Positions 1 through 8,877 of a stretch of 64,000 bases of DNA are shown piece after piece. This stretch comes from Acaryochloris sp. CCMEE 5410 (lineage in GTDB: Bacteria > Cyanobacteriota > Cyanobacteriia > Thermosynechococcales > Thermosynechococcaceae). The notes under the pieces were generated by a model, which saw only the letters and a program-made list of their open reading frames with translations, had not been told where the DNA came from and made no database searches. Position 1 is the first letter of the stretch, and each line of letters opens with the position of its first letter. The DNA lies in the NCBI RefSeq assembly GCF_000238775.2, contig NZ_AFEJ02000001.1, positions 4,154,001 through 4,218,000 on the forward strand. The letters run 5' to 3'. Both the position numbers and the translations under genes were made by a program.

Positions 1-626
1 ATCAGTTGATGGTTCGCGAACCCACGATCTGCTAACAACATGACATCTGGATGCTGCCGTAATAACCAACGGGCCTGACGCAATAGCGGTTGATATTCCT
101 CAAAAGCAACCGCCGCACTCTTGTGCTCTAATACTTTCCATAACAACGGTACTGCTCTGCCACAGCAGACAACGGATACATGAATCATGCAGTATTCATT
201 CCATAAAACCGTGGTATCCATCGCTAGGTAAAGGCGATGGGTTCGCCAGTTCTTAAGCGCTAGAAGGACCAAAGGGACATACAGTTTGTGGACATCAATG
301 AGCGGATTGCACAGAAAGCGTTGCCAGCGACGCTCGACACTTTGGGCTTTTTTGCTCGGCAGGGGACATAGGATTCCCAAGCAGATAAGCATAATCGTTC
401 ACTGCAGATTAAGGCGCTCACCATCCATCCCAGGGTCATGAGATGACGCAAATCTCGATAATGGCTGTGTTGACGTAAAAAGGAGAACAGTTGACGATAA
501 ATTTGGGTGGAGCCTGACATTTGAGTAACGCTGATTTGTGCTTAAATCTAGCTTCACATGTCGCTCCACTCTTTTCTCAAAGACTATGAAAATAAAGGCT
601 TTGAGATACTTCTGTCAGGCAGTCAG
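1..626 (-). mobile_element. IS4-family insertion sequence, copy A (5' half only, cut by the window edge)
   Basis: This is the reverse complement of the first half of the element seen complete at 13253-14562 and 38608-39917. The outer terminal repeat (tctgtcaggcagtcag) ends at 626; the next nine bases, gatggaatg (627-635), would be one copy of the target duplication, but the partner lies outside the window. The transposase start codon is at 520. As in the 13253 copy, the A run around codon 56 has six bases instead of the seven found in the 38608 copy, so the frame breaks after about 58 codons and only an 86-residue product can be read. Probably inactive unless slippage restores the frame. Confidence 0.9.
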
Positions 627-680
627 GATGGAATGATATGGCGAACGTTAGAGGCTGTTTTAAAAGCCCAGTTAATTCTG

Positions 681-717
681 CATTAGCCCCCTAAATTCCC
701 CATTCTGGGGGACTTTG
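681..717 (+). repeat. Left 37-bp inverted repeat of the DUF559 unit
   Basis: It matches the reverse complement of 1155-1191 at 35 of 37 positions. Inside it C-rich and G-rich blocks can pair into a short hairpin (CCCC...GGGG). G/C-run repeats of this kind are, from memory, abundant in many cyanobacterial genomes; here the two copies bracket one gene. Confidence 0.9.
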
Positions 718-763
718 AGGCTTATTATTATTCTAGAGGTGAGACAGAGGTAGGGGTAACAAG

Positions 764-1189
764 ATGCGAGAGAAAAGAGCGCAACACCACCGTATTCGTG
801 GTACGACCCCAGCAGTCGTTGCCGCCGCACAACGACTGAGTCTCAATCTGACGCCTGCCGAACAAAAACTGTGGAAAGCACTGCAAAAACGTCAACTCAA
901 CGGTCTAAAATTCCGCTGTCAACACGCCATCAGCTCGTTTATTGTCGACTTTTACTGTCCCCAATGTCGATTAGTGATTGAGCTAGACGGCGACATTCAC
1001 AATCAGCAGGTGGAGTATGATGAAGCCCGTACCGAGCAGCTTCATCAGCTTGGTTACCGAGTGATCCGATGCCAGAACTCAAACGTTATTCACCACCTGG
1101 ATCATGTACTTCAGCAAATCCGACAGGCGAGTGAGCAAAGCATTGAACTACAGTCAAAGTCCCCCAGGATGGGGGATTTAGGGGGCTAA
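764..1189 (+). CDS. DUF559-domain protein (Vsr-like endonuclease fold), 141 aa
   Basis: Predicted small nuclease of the DUF559 family, related to very-short-patch-repair and other restriction-like endonucleases. Seen: an N-terminal helical part ending in LTPAEQKLWKAL, then LKFRCQHAISSFIVDFYCP, VIELDGDIHNQQVEYDEART and LGYRVIRCQNSNV. These match the usual DUF559 order, with the acidic residues of FIVDFY and IELDGD as likely metal ligands. AGGGG lies 8 nt before the ATG. The last eleven codons are written by the right inverted repeat (1155-1191), so gene and repeat are physically merged. The gene stands alone between an IS4 copy and the LRR gene. The family is clear; the biological role is not. 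Confidence 0.85.
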   Translation: MREKRAQHHRIRGTTPAVVAAAQRLSLNLTPAEQKLWKALQKRQLNGLKFRCQHAISSFIVDFYCPQCRLVIELDGDIHNQQVEYDEARTEQLHQLGYRVIRCQNSNVIHHLDHVLQQIRQASEQSIELQSKSPRMGDLGG

Positions 1190-1191
1190 TG
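1155..1191 (-). repeat. Right 37-bp inverted repeat of the DUF559 unit
   Basis: It pairs with 681-717 (two mismatches) and contains the hairpin cccccaggatggggg. It encodes the C-terminus and stop codon of the DUF559 protein. Confidence 0.9.
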
Positions 1192-1353
1192 TAGCATGAT
1201 TGAGGCTATTGACTAGAAAGGCATCGGATTTAGTTGTGAGGAGTCATACTCTCCTTACAACCCTGTCCATGGCTAACTTACAAGAGTTTTGTCCTGTACT
1301 CAAGGATCAGAGTAATAAAATCAGTCTTTGGGTCCTTTCTCTCTTGGTTTATT

Positions 1354-3228
1354 ATGTCGGTACCAGATTTAATCCATACCCTGGAACAGACAACCCGGAA
1401 AAGACTCAAACAAATGTCTGTTGAGGACTTTAATCAAAGCCTGAATGACACCTATCACCATTTGCAGCGTCAGCCCAATGCTTATGCACTGAATGATGAA
1501 CATCAAATCGTTGGACTGAGTTTGCAAGGAGTGGATGGCCATGAATTAGTGGACGCATCCATCGAGCAATATCCCCATCTCTCCGCCTTGTATTTATTCG
1601 ATATTGTCTCGCCAGAAATCGTCCCATTTGCCAGTCTCCCAGGGCTCTCCACCATTGCCCTGTCGGGACAAGACGTGACGGCTACCTCCTATCTTCAGCA
1701 AGCCACAAATCTCACCACGGTTTATTTAAAAACCACCCATATTTCGGATTACTCCTTCTTGTCGGACCTCAAGAACCTAACCCACCTAGACTTAAGCAAC
1801 AATCAGATTGCTGATATTTCCTTTATCCAAGACCTTAAACAACTCACTAGCCTCGGCTTAGCAGCAAACAAAATTGTTGATATCTCAGGACTAAAAGACC
1901 TGACGACACTGAACAGCCTGAATTTACGCTCCAATGCAATAGACGATTATTCCGTGTTGCTCAATTTCAAAGAACTTAGCCAACTAACGGTTAGCGTTCG
2001 CGAAGCAACCGGTCTTGCCTTTCTACAAGATCTTAGGGGTCTTACCTATCTAGATCTCAGTTACAACCACTGGATTTCTGATATTTCGGTTTTACGCCAT
2101 CTCCCAAAGCTCACCCATCTAGATTTAGGGTCTAATCAGATTTCTGATATTGCAGTTTTGTCAGACCTGCCACAACTCACGCACCTGTCTTTAAGTGCCA
2201 ATAAAATTTCTGATCTTTCAGTCTTACAAACCCTCCAGGGACTTGAAAGTCTGGATATCAGCGCTAACGAGATTGCTGATATTGCCATCCTACAAAATCT
2301 CCAAGGGCTGACCCAACTGGATATCAGCTCCAATGACGTGTCTGACATTTCCGCTTTGCAGGATCTCACGACGCTCACCCAACTGAATGTCAGTTCAAAT
2401 GAGGTTATTGACTATTCTGTTTTACAAGGTCTAACCGAACTCACCAACCTAGATGTCAGTGATAATCAGCTGTCTGAGATCTCAGACTTACAGGGACTGC
2501 ACGCACTCACCAGTCTGAACCTCAGCTATAACCAGCTGTCTGATATTTCAGTCTTACAGGACCTCAAGCAACTGGCTACTCTGAACTTAAGCTACAACCC
2601 AGTCTCTGATATTGCAGTACTGCAAAACTTCAAGGATCTCACCACCCTGAATTTAAGTTTCACTCAGATTACCGACCTGTCTACTCTGCAAGGCCTTAAA
2701 GGGCTAACCAGTTTAGATTTACATAGCAATCAGATTAGGGATATCTCAGCATTACAAGACCTGAAGGGACTCTACCGGCTGAATGTCAGTGATAATCAGC
2801 TGTCCGATATTTCTGCATTGAGAAACCTCAAGGGCCTCTTCAGTCTGAATTTAAGCATTAACCAAATTTCAGATATTGCAGCCCTACAAGATCTCACAAG
2901 ACTAACCAGTTTGAATGCCAGTCATAATCGGCTGTCTGATATTTCAGTTTTGCAGGGACTCACCAGGCTGAACAGTCTAGATTTAGGAGCCAACCAGATT
3001 GCTGATATCTCAGTCCTGCAAAATATCCCAGGACTCTTTAGTCTGGATTTGCGATTTTCCGATGTTTCCGTGTTTCAGGACTTCAAGGGACTGACCAGTC
3101 TGAATCTCAGTTCTAATCAAATTTCCAGCGTTCCCGAATGGCTGAGTGAACAGGGGCTTCCCATTCAAACGGAGGATGAAGATGCTTTATTCTGCATTAA
3201 CCTGTGTGGTAATCCCATTCCAAAGTGA
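1354..3228 (+). CDS. SDS22/internalin-like leucine-rich-repeat protein, 624 aa
   Basis: Residues from about 75 to 610 are a continuous run of roughly 22-residue leucine-rich repeats of the form L.SLdLS.NqIsDIS.LQdLk, the SDS22/internalin subtype that builds a curved binding surface. About 75 N-terminal residues carry no recognisable domain. There is no signal peptide or membrane segment, so it is probably cytosolic and a partner-binding protein. The C-terminus stops shortly after a cap-like stretch (SSVPEWLSEQGLP ... NLCGNPIPK). In cyanobacterial ROCO proteins LRRs often continue into a Roc GTPase; none is present here, so this may be a free-standing LRR protein or a truncated one. No good ribosome-binding site precedes 1354. 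It converges on the caspase gene. Confidence 0.8.
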   Translation: MSVPDLIHTLEQTTRKRLKQMSVEDFNQSLNDTYHHLQRQPNAYALNDEHQIVGLSLQGVDGHELVDASIEQYPHLSALYLFDIVSPEIVPFASLPGLSTIALSGQDVTATSYLQQATNLTTVYLKTTHISDYSFLSDLKNLTHLDLSNNQIADISFIQDLKQLTSLGLAANKIVDISGLKDLTTLNSLNLRSNAIDDYSVLLNFKELSQLTVSVREATGLAFLQDLRGLTYLDLSYNHWISDISVLRHLPKLTHLDLGSNQISDIAVLSDLPQLTHLSLSANKISDLSVLQTLQGLESLDISANEIADIAILQNLQGLTQLDISSNDVSDISALQDLTTLTQLNVSSNEVIDYSVLQGLTELTNLDVSDNQLSEISDLQGLHALTSLNLSYNQLSDISVLQDLKQLATLNLSYNPVSDIAVLQNFKDLTTLNLSFTQITDLSTLQGLKGLTSLDLHSNQIRDISALQDLKGLYRLNVSDNQLSDISALRNLKGLFSLNLSINQISDIAALQDLTRLTSLNASHNRLSDISVLQGLTRLNSLDLGANQIADISVLQNIPGLFSLDLRFSDVSVFQDFKGLTSLNLSSNQISSVPEWLSEQGLPIQTEDEDALFCINLCGNPIPK

Positions 3229-3390
3229 CCTGGATCAGGGTCAGACCATCCGTGACTTCCCGCCTTTGCGATCCTGGGTTGCCAGGGCGGTTCATTCAGT
3301 CAGTGCTGGCCGAACGCTGGCCAGATCGCCGTTGTACGCATCTTGGTGGATTTTCATGGTGTCCTGTGCCTAAACCTTGGGTCAGTGACA

Positions 3391-6300
3391 TCATGGAGAA
3401 CACTGCCGTTGCGAGGGCAGTCGCTTAGCAGCCGTTGTGAGATAGCTGGCGAGATGACGGCACCCCTTCGCTAATAAAATGTCCAGATCGATATGAGCAC
3501 TCTGGAGAGTCTCGCCGGTGCTCACCCATATTTGCTTACCCAGCAAATTTATTTGTGCCACAGAGCCTAACCCATCCAGCGTCTTGAGCAGTCTGCCTTG
3601 ATCTACCTGCCACACCTTAACCGACTGATCCGCACCGCCCGAGACCAAAATCGGCTGATCGGGAAGAAACGCCAAACTTGTCACCCCATTTTGATGGCCC
3701 GTCAGGGTTTGCACTAACGTCCCATCTCGCCACAGCTTGATCGTGTTGTCCCAACTGGCCGACGCTAACAGATTGCCTTCAGAATTGAACTGGACTTGGG
3801 AGATGGCTAAGCTATGCCCCGTTAGGGTTTTGACTGGGGTGCCGTCCAGCTGCCACAGCTTCACCGTCTCATCATCACTGCCCGACGCTAAATAACGAGG
3901 TCCCATGCTAACGCTCGTAATGGGGCCATCGTGAGCTTGGATAGTTTTGACAGGTTTTCCCGTGGTGGCATCCCATAGGCGAAGGGTTTGGTCATCACTA
4001 CCCGAGACCAGGGTTTTGCCATTCGGACTGAAAGCGAGACTATTAATTTTGCCTGTATGGCCGGAGAGGGTGCGTTGCACTGTCCCCTCATGGATATCCC
4101 ACACCTGAATGGTTGGGTCATGCCCGGATACTAGCTGTTGGCTATCGGCACTAAATCGGAGGGCATATGTGGGCGTTTCGCTTTTGAGGGTTTTGAACAG
4201 GACTTTGCCCATTTGTGGATCGGGTCGCCAGAGCTGAATCACCCCGTCTAGACTGGCCGTAGCTAAGATCTGCTGGTCTGGACTAATGGCCATGGCCAGG
4301 ATGGGTGATGTGTCTTCAGGAATGGATGGGGTGGCCCAAATTCGGACCTGTTTATCGATACTGGCTGAGATTAAGGTGTTGCCATTGGGATGAAAGGCAG
4401 CATCTAGGGTTGGAGCGCCATGTCCTTTCAGCGTGGATAAGAGTTTACCTGTGGCAACTTGCCATAGACGGAGGCTGTGATCGGCATGGGTGGAGACTAA
4501 GGTGTTGCCATCCGGGCCAAAGGCAACGCTAGTCACGACAACATTGTCTGTTTCCAACGTATGCAGTAGCTGGCCCGACAGAGACCATAACTGAATCGTA
4601 CCGTCTTCCATAGAAGCAGCGAGGGTCTGACTATCTGAACTGATAGCGATATCGGTGACGGCGGTAGCCTGTTTGGGCAAAGTACGGAGCGTTTTCCCCT
4701 TCGCCACATCCCAAATCCGTACGGTTTTATCTTCACTGGCAGATACAAGTACATTGCCAGCGAATTCAACGGCATTGACCCAACCCTGGTGTCCAGTCAA
4801 GGTTTTTACAAGTTGGCTTGTACGGGTATCCCAGATTTTAATTACGGATTCTCGGCCTGCGGTTGCCAACTGATGGCCTTGGGGATGAAAAGCTAAGCCT
4901 GTTCCCTGAGGGGAAGCCGCAAAGCTGGAAAGCTGCTTTTCTGTTTTGGGAGACCATCGTTGCACAGTTCCCTGAGTCGTAATCACGGCAATGGACTGGT
5001 CATCAGGACTAAAGGCAATATCATTGACTTGCTCGCCAATGTTCAGCGTATAAAGGTGCTGGCCGTTTGCCTGCCAAATCCGCACCGTTTGGTCATCACT
5101 ACCCGACGCAATCCACTGCCCTGATGAACTGATGCTAACGGAGGTGACCCGTTGGGTATGGCCTTCTAGACGGTTTCGTTCATGGGTGTTTGCGATCGCA
5201 TCTCCTAACGTCAAGGCAGTTTGGGTGCGGATTGCACCTAACGTATGGCCATCAATCCCCCATCCCCAGAGGTTTTTCATCTGTCTTGCAGCTTGGGTAC
5301 TGGTGAGAAGCGCTTCGAGTTGTTGATGCGATCGCAACTGAGATTCAGCCAGGGCATTTAAGGCCCGAATCTCACTGAGCTGAGTCTGCTGCCGCTGGAG
5401 AAACGCCATGCCTGCCAGTCCCGTCGCCGCTAAACCCAGGACACTAATAACCCCCACTGCTACTCGTGCCCGTCGCAACCGTTGTTGGGCCTGTTTCTGC
5501 TCTTGCGCTTGGGCTGATAAACCCGCTTGAACAAAGGCTTGCACCTCCGCCGATAGCTCATCTGTGTACTTCACATACAGTTCCGCTGCGGCATCCAGGC
5601 GCACCCCGCGCAGCAAAAAATCGGGAGACCGTTGACTCTGCTGCCAATCCTCCGCCGCTTGCTCGATCTGACGTTGGGTTTGCAGACGGACCCGGTTTTC
5701 TTCCAACCACCAGCGCAAGGTGGACCAGTGACGAATCAGAATTTCATGGACGACTTCCACGGTGACATCCTGTTTAATCCACTCCAGCCAGTCGGGTTCA
5801 GGGGGTTCGGATGCCTTATCGCCTTTACTGTTTAAGATCTGGGCTGGAGCCAGATCCTCCTCTAAACTGACGATCACTAACTTGGCATCCGTCAGTACTT
5901 TGAGCGTTCGCTCCACTAATTCCGCTGGATGCTTGGGCACAATCAAGTCAGACTTTTTGATCCGCCGCCGGGTATCTTCTGTACCATCCCCCAACTGGGT
6001 CAAAGCCAGAAAAATCCACTGGGCACAGGCTTGAGCCTCTGTATCCAAACCGTCATATACCGCTTGGGCTTTGCGTTCTAACGCCCCTTTTAAGCCGCCA
6101 ATTTGCTGCTGATAAATGGCTAAGGTCAGCGCTCCAGGCTGCCGCTGTTCCCAAAGCTGCTCTAGAACAAATTCCAGCAGTGGCAAATCTCCTGCGAGAT
6201 TACTCAGTTCTTCCAGCAAGACCTCCACCAGTTCGGGTTCAACCGCTAAGCCCACTCGCTCTGCTGGATTGAGAATGACTTGGCGATAATTCTCCGCCGT

Positions 6301-8520
6301 CAGGGCAGGGGGCACTAGAATATTGGACTCTGGCAACCGCTGGGCTAAGGCAGGGTATTCCAAACAGGGCGCAATAAAATCGCTGCGGAGGGTGATGATC
6401 AGCTTAAAGCGATCGTCTGCATGGTCTATAGCTCCAAAGATGAGGTCTAAGAACTGCTGACGATCTTCGGAGGATGCGAGGGTAAATAATTCCTCAAACT
6501 GATCGATCACGAGGACAATGGTGGATTGAGGTTGCGATCGCAACCAGTAAACAAACCCCTCAGTCCCCTGATAGAGCATCCCTTCCAACTGCAGCCGCTG
6601 GTACTGCTGCTCCTTAGCAGTACCACTTTCGATTAAACGTTCCACGAGCGCTTGGGCTGGTTTGGCCCCTGGTCGGAGGCTTCGCACCCACCATTGGTCA
6701 CTGTCTGGAATATGCTGTCCCTGCTGGAGCTGGGCCATCAACCCCGCCTGTACCACGGAGGATTTACCGCTGCCGGAAGCGCCCACAACAGCTAGAAAAG
6801 ACCGCTCTCGCACCGTCTCAATCAGTTGCTGGGTCAAGGTTTCCCGTCCAAAGAAAAACGGGGCATCATCGGGACCAAAGGCCCGCAGCCCCATATAGGG
6901 GCAAATGCCTAAGTCAAAATCTGACGTGGTGCTACGCGCTCCCATCCCACCAGGCAAGACTTCAATCACGCCCTGCACCCCTGATAGCCAGGTCTGCAGC
7001 TGCACTTCACTTCCTGCTAGCTGCATCTGCAACTGAGCAATCCAGCTAGCGACAGGCATCCCCTCTTGGGTATTGGCTTGCGTTAGGGTCTCGTACAAAA
7101 CATCTGCAAACTGTTCCGGCTGATCCGCTGGAGCCGCTGAGGCTAACAGACACTGGCCCTGATAATGGGTCTGCAAGTCTTCAATCCAATCCAGCAGATC
7201 CGTGGCTCCAGGACAATCCAGAATCACAATTTGCTGGGCCAAAGGCGACCGTCGCAGCATCTGCCGTAACCAGGACCGACTCATCGCCACCCCTTCCGGT
7301 AAGACCAGATGAGCCTCGCCCGTTTTCGTCAGTTCCGTTTTGCCCCGCAAGTAGAGGAGGGCGGTCGTCACCGTCGTTGGGACAGGTTGAACTGGATCCG
7401 CAACTTGCAAACAGGTTTGAATCGCGTCTCGCACGTCTTGCCAGGTTTGCTCCGCCTGGGGGAAATAGGTCAGCTCAAAGGCCCCCGCCCCGCGCAACAC
7501 TTTTCCGAAGGCTAGAGCCGTGGGATTATCTGCCAACCCTGCCACCATCAGGGCTTGTCGAGGATAGGCATGGACGGGCAGCTCCGGCTGCAGACCCAAC
7601 ACCAGTTCCCCCACCCCTTCCACAATCCGCTTTGGTGTTTGCTGGGGATATTCGGCATCGAGCTGGGTTTCGCCTCGACCTCGCTTTTGCTGGTTGATCA
7701 GTCGAAGCTGCTGGTTGACCTTATCGATATAGCGCAGGGTTTGGTAGTAGACGTACTTATAGAGGGCATCGGCTTCAATCACCCCGTCGTCGTCTGCGGC
7801 ATCTCCTAATAATCCTTGAATGAGGTAATAGGTAAACACCCCATGCTCTAGCTCGGGAAACTCCCAGGACTGTTGGTTCTGATCACAGGATAGAAGCGCA
7901 TAAAACCCCTTACTCTGGGCCGCCCGCTGTCGTAACAGGGCCATCAGTTGGGGGGTTGGATTGGGTAATGGGTCTGGGGTTTCATCTTTACTCCCCAGCT
8001 GCATACTCATACCGCCGCTATGGCAAGCATCCAGCCACACCAATTGCTGACGAGCAGCACTATTGGCCAGGGTCGTGAGTAATTCCTGCACCGGCAGCCC
8101 CGTTTGGGGTAGCTGTTCCTTTTGGGTATCAGCGAGGCATAGAAAGGTTTGCTGAGTCGACGGGTCAACGACGCCATGACCTGAAAAATAAAACAGAAGG
8201 GTGTCTGGCGGTTGAGCCTGCTCGACAATTTGCTGCAAGCTCGTCCGAACGCCTGCCAAGTCGGGTGAGGAGTCAGATGCCTGGGGATGATCGTGATGCA
8301 AGACGATAGATTTTTGCGGAAATGCCGCTGTGGCAGTATTCAGGGCACCCCCCAATCCCTGACAGTCTAAGGCTGGGTAGGCCAGGTCCGATAGCTGGGC
8401 ATCAGCATAATGATTGACTCCCACCAACACGACCCATAGCTTGGCTTCTCCCGATTCCAATGCTCGGGTTGATCGACTGGTTTTGACGCTAACAGGGGAC
8501 ATAACGGTGGTGTGCTTCAC
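3391..8520 (-). CDS. Orthocaspase - STAND ATPase - WD40 giant protein, 1709 aa
   Basis: Domain order. Residues ~27-300: peptidase C14 caspase fold with His115 (YFSGHG) and Cys166 (LDACHSGG) as the dyad. Residues ~320-520: a segment that looks like a second, degenerate caspase-like fold. Residues ~540-900: STAND/NACHT-like P-loop ATPase with Walker A GASGSGKSS (580-588) and Walker B IVLVIDQFEE (668-677). Then a helical stretch and a hydrophobic segment (VGVISVLGLAATGLAGMAF). Finally about 14 WD40 repeats to the C-terminus, enough for two seven-bladed propellers. Caspase-STAND-WD40 proteins in cyanobacteria are thought to sense a trigger through the repeats, oligomerise through the ATPase and fire the protease, in stress death or phage defence. 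That role is inferred. The gene is transcribed divergently from the diguanylate cyclase. Confidence 0.92.
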   Translation of the reverse strand: MKHTTVMSPVSVKTSRSTRALESGEAKLWVVLVGVNHYADAQLSDLAYPALDCQGLGGALNTATAAFPQKSIVLHHDHPQASDSSPDLAGVRTSLQQIVEQAQPPDTLLFYFSGHGVVDPSTQQTFLCLADTQKEQLPQTGLPVQELLTTLANSAARQQLVWLDACHSGGMSMQLGSKDETPDPLPNPTPQLMALLRQRAAQSKGFYALLSCDQNQQSWEFPELEHGVFTYYLIQGLLGDAADDDGVIEADALYKYVYYQTLRYIDKVNQQLRLINQQKRGRGETQLDAEYPQQTPKRIVEGVGELVLGLQPELPVHAYPRQALMVAGLADNPTALAFGKVLRGAGAFELTYFPQAEQTWQDVRDAIQTCLQVADPVQPVPTTVTTALLYLRGKTELTKTGEAHLVLPEGVAMSRSWLRQMLRRSPLAQQIVILDCPGATDLLDWIEDLQTHYQGQCLLASAAPADQPEQFADVLYETLTQANTQEGMPVASWIAQLQMQLAGSEVQLQTWLSGVQGVIEVLPGGMGARSTTSDFDLGICPYMGLRAFGPDDAPFFFGRETLTQQLIETVRERSFLAVVGASGSGKSSVVQAGLMAQLQQGQHIPDSDQWWVRSLRPGAKPAQALVERLIESGTAKEQQYQRLQLEGMLYQGTEGFVYWLRSQPQSTIVLVIDQFEELFTLASSEDRQQFLDLIFGAIDHADDRFKLIITLRSDFIAPCLEYPALAQRLPESNILVPPALTAENYRQVILNPAERVGLAVEPELVEVLLEELSNLAGDLPLLEFVLEQLWEQRQPGALTLAIYQQQIGGLKGALERKAQAVYDGLDTEAQACAQWIFLALTQLGDGTEDTRRRIKKSDLIVPKHPAELVERTLKVLTDAKLVIVSLEEDLAPAQILNSKGDKASEPPEPDWLEWIKQDVTVEVVHEILIRHWSTLRWWLEENRVRLQTQRQIEQAAEDWQQSQRSPDFLLRGVRLDAAAELYVKYTDELSAEVQAFVQAGLSAQAQEQKQAQQRLRRARVAVGVISVLGLAATGLAGMAFLQRQQTQLSEIRALNALAESQLRSHQQLEALLTSTQAARQMKNLWGWGIDGHTLGAIRTQTALTLGDAIANTHERNRLEGHTQRVTSVSISSSGQWIASGSDDQTVRIWQANGQHLYTLNIGEQVNDIAFSPDDQSIAVITTQGTVQRWSPKTEKQLSSFAASPQGTGLAFHPQGHQLATAGRESVIKIWDTRTSQLVKTLTGHQGWVNAVEFAGNVLVSASEDKTVRIWDVAKGKTLRTLPKQATAVTDIAISSDSQTLAASMEDGTIQLWSLSGQLLHTLETDNVVVTSVAFGPDGNTLVSTHADHSLRLWQVATGKLLSTLKGHGAPTLDAAFHPNGNTLISASIDKQVRIWATPSIPEDTSPILAMAISPDQQILATASLDGVIQLWRPDPQMGKVLFKTLKSETPTYALRFSADSQQLVSGHDPTIQVWDIHEGTVQRTLSGHTGKINSLAFSPNGKTLVSGSDDQTLRLWDATTGKPVKTIQAHDGPITSVSMGPRYLASGSDDETVKLWQLDGTPVKTLTGHSLAISQVQFNSEGNLLASASWDNTIKLWRDGTLVQTLTGHQNGVTSLAFLPDQPILVSGGADQSVKVWQVDQGRLLKTLDGLGSVAQINLLGKQIWVSTGETLQSAHIDLDILLAKGCRHLASYLTTAAKRLPSQRQCSP

Positions 8521-8877
8521 CCAGTTTTGATGTGTTTAAGGCTAGTGCCGAACTTGGCATGGGCTGCCTTCTCCAACTTATAGGGTTCAGCCTCAAGATT
8601 TATGCAAACAGCACGATTTTGATCGCATCGCGGCTGGCACCGGACGGCTGATGCATTGATAATGTTGCCCTAAAACGGTTGCGATCCAATTAGAGACTGC
8701 TCGCTAAAAAGGTGTAAAGAAATAAAAATTAGCAGAATCAAATGCTTATCTCACTTTTGGTTAACTTCTTGCAGAGAAATAAGCCTAGACCATTGGAGAA
8801 TTGTAATTTTTAACTAGAATCATCATCCTTGATATAGAAGTGGACACTCTGAATTATCCCAACTCCATCCTGGTTTA
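8521..8877. other. Divergent intergenic region between caspase and diguanylate cyclase genes
   Basis: 357 bp with no coding potential that I can support. It must hold the promoters of both flanking genes. A possible sigma-70 box pair for the rightward gene is listed separately. Confidence 0.6.
8829..8857 (+). promoter_or_regulatory. Possible sigma-70 promoter of the diguanylate cyclase gene
   Basis: TTGATA at 8829-8834, a 17-bp spacer, then AATTAT at 8852-8857, about 20 bp before the start codon. The -10 match is weak; this is a pattern call only. Confidence 0.3.

Noticed and set aside
681-1191. Target-site duplication around the DUF559 repeat unit
   Set aside because: The bases just outside the two 37-bp repeats do not match, so mobility is argued only from the repeats, not from a duplication.
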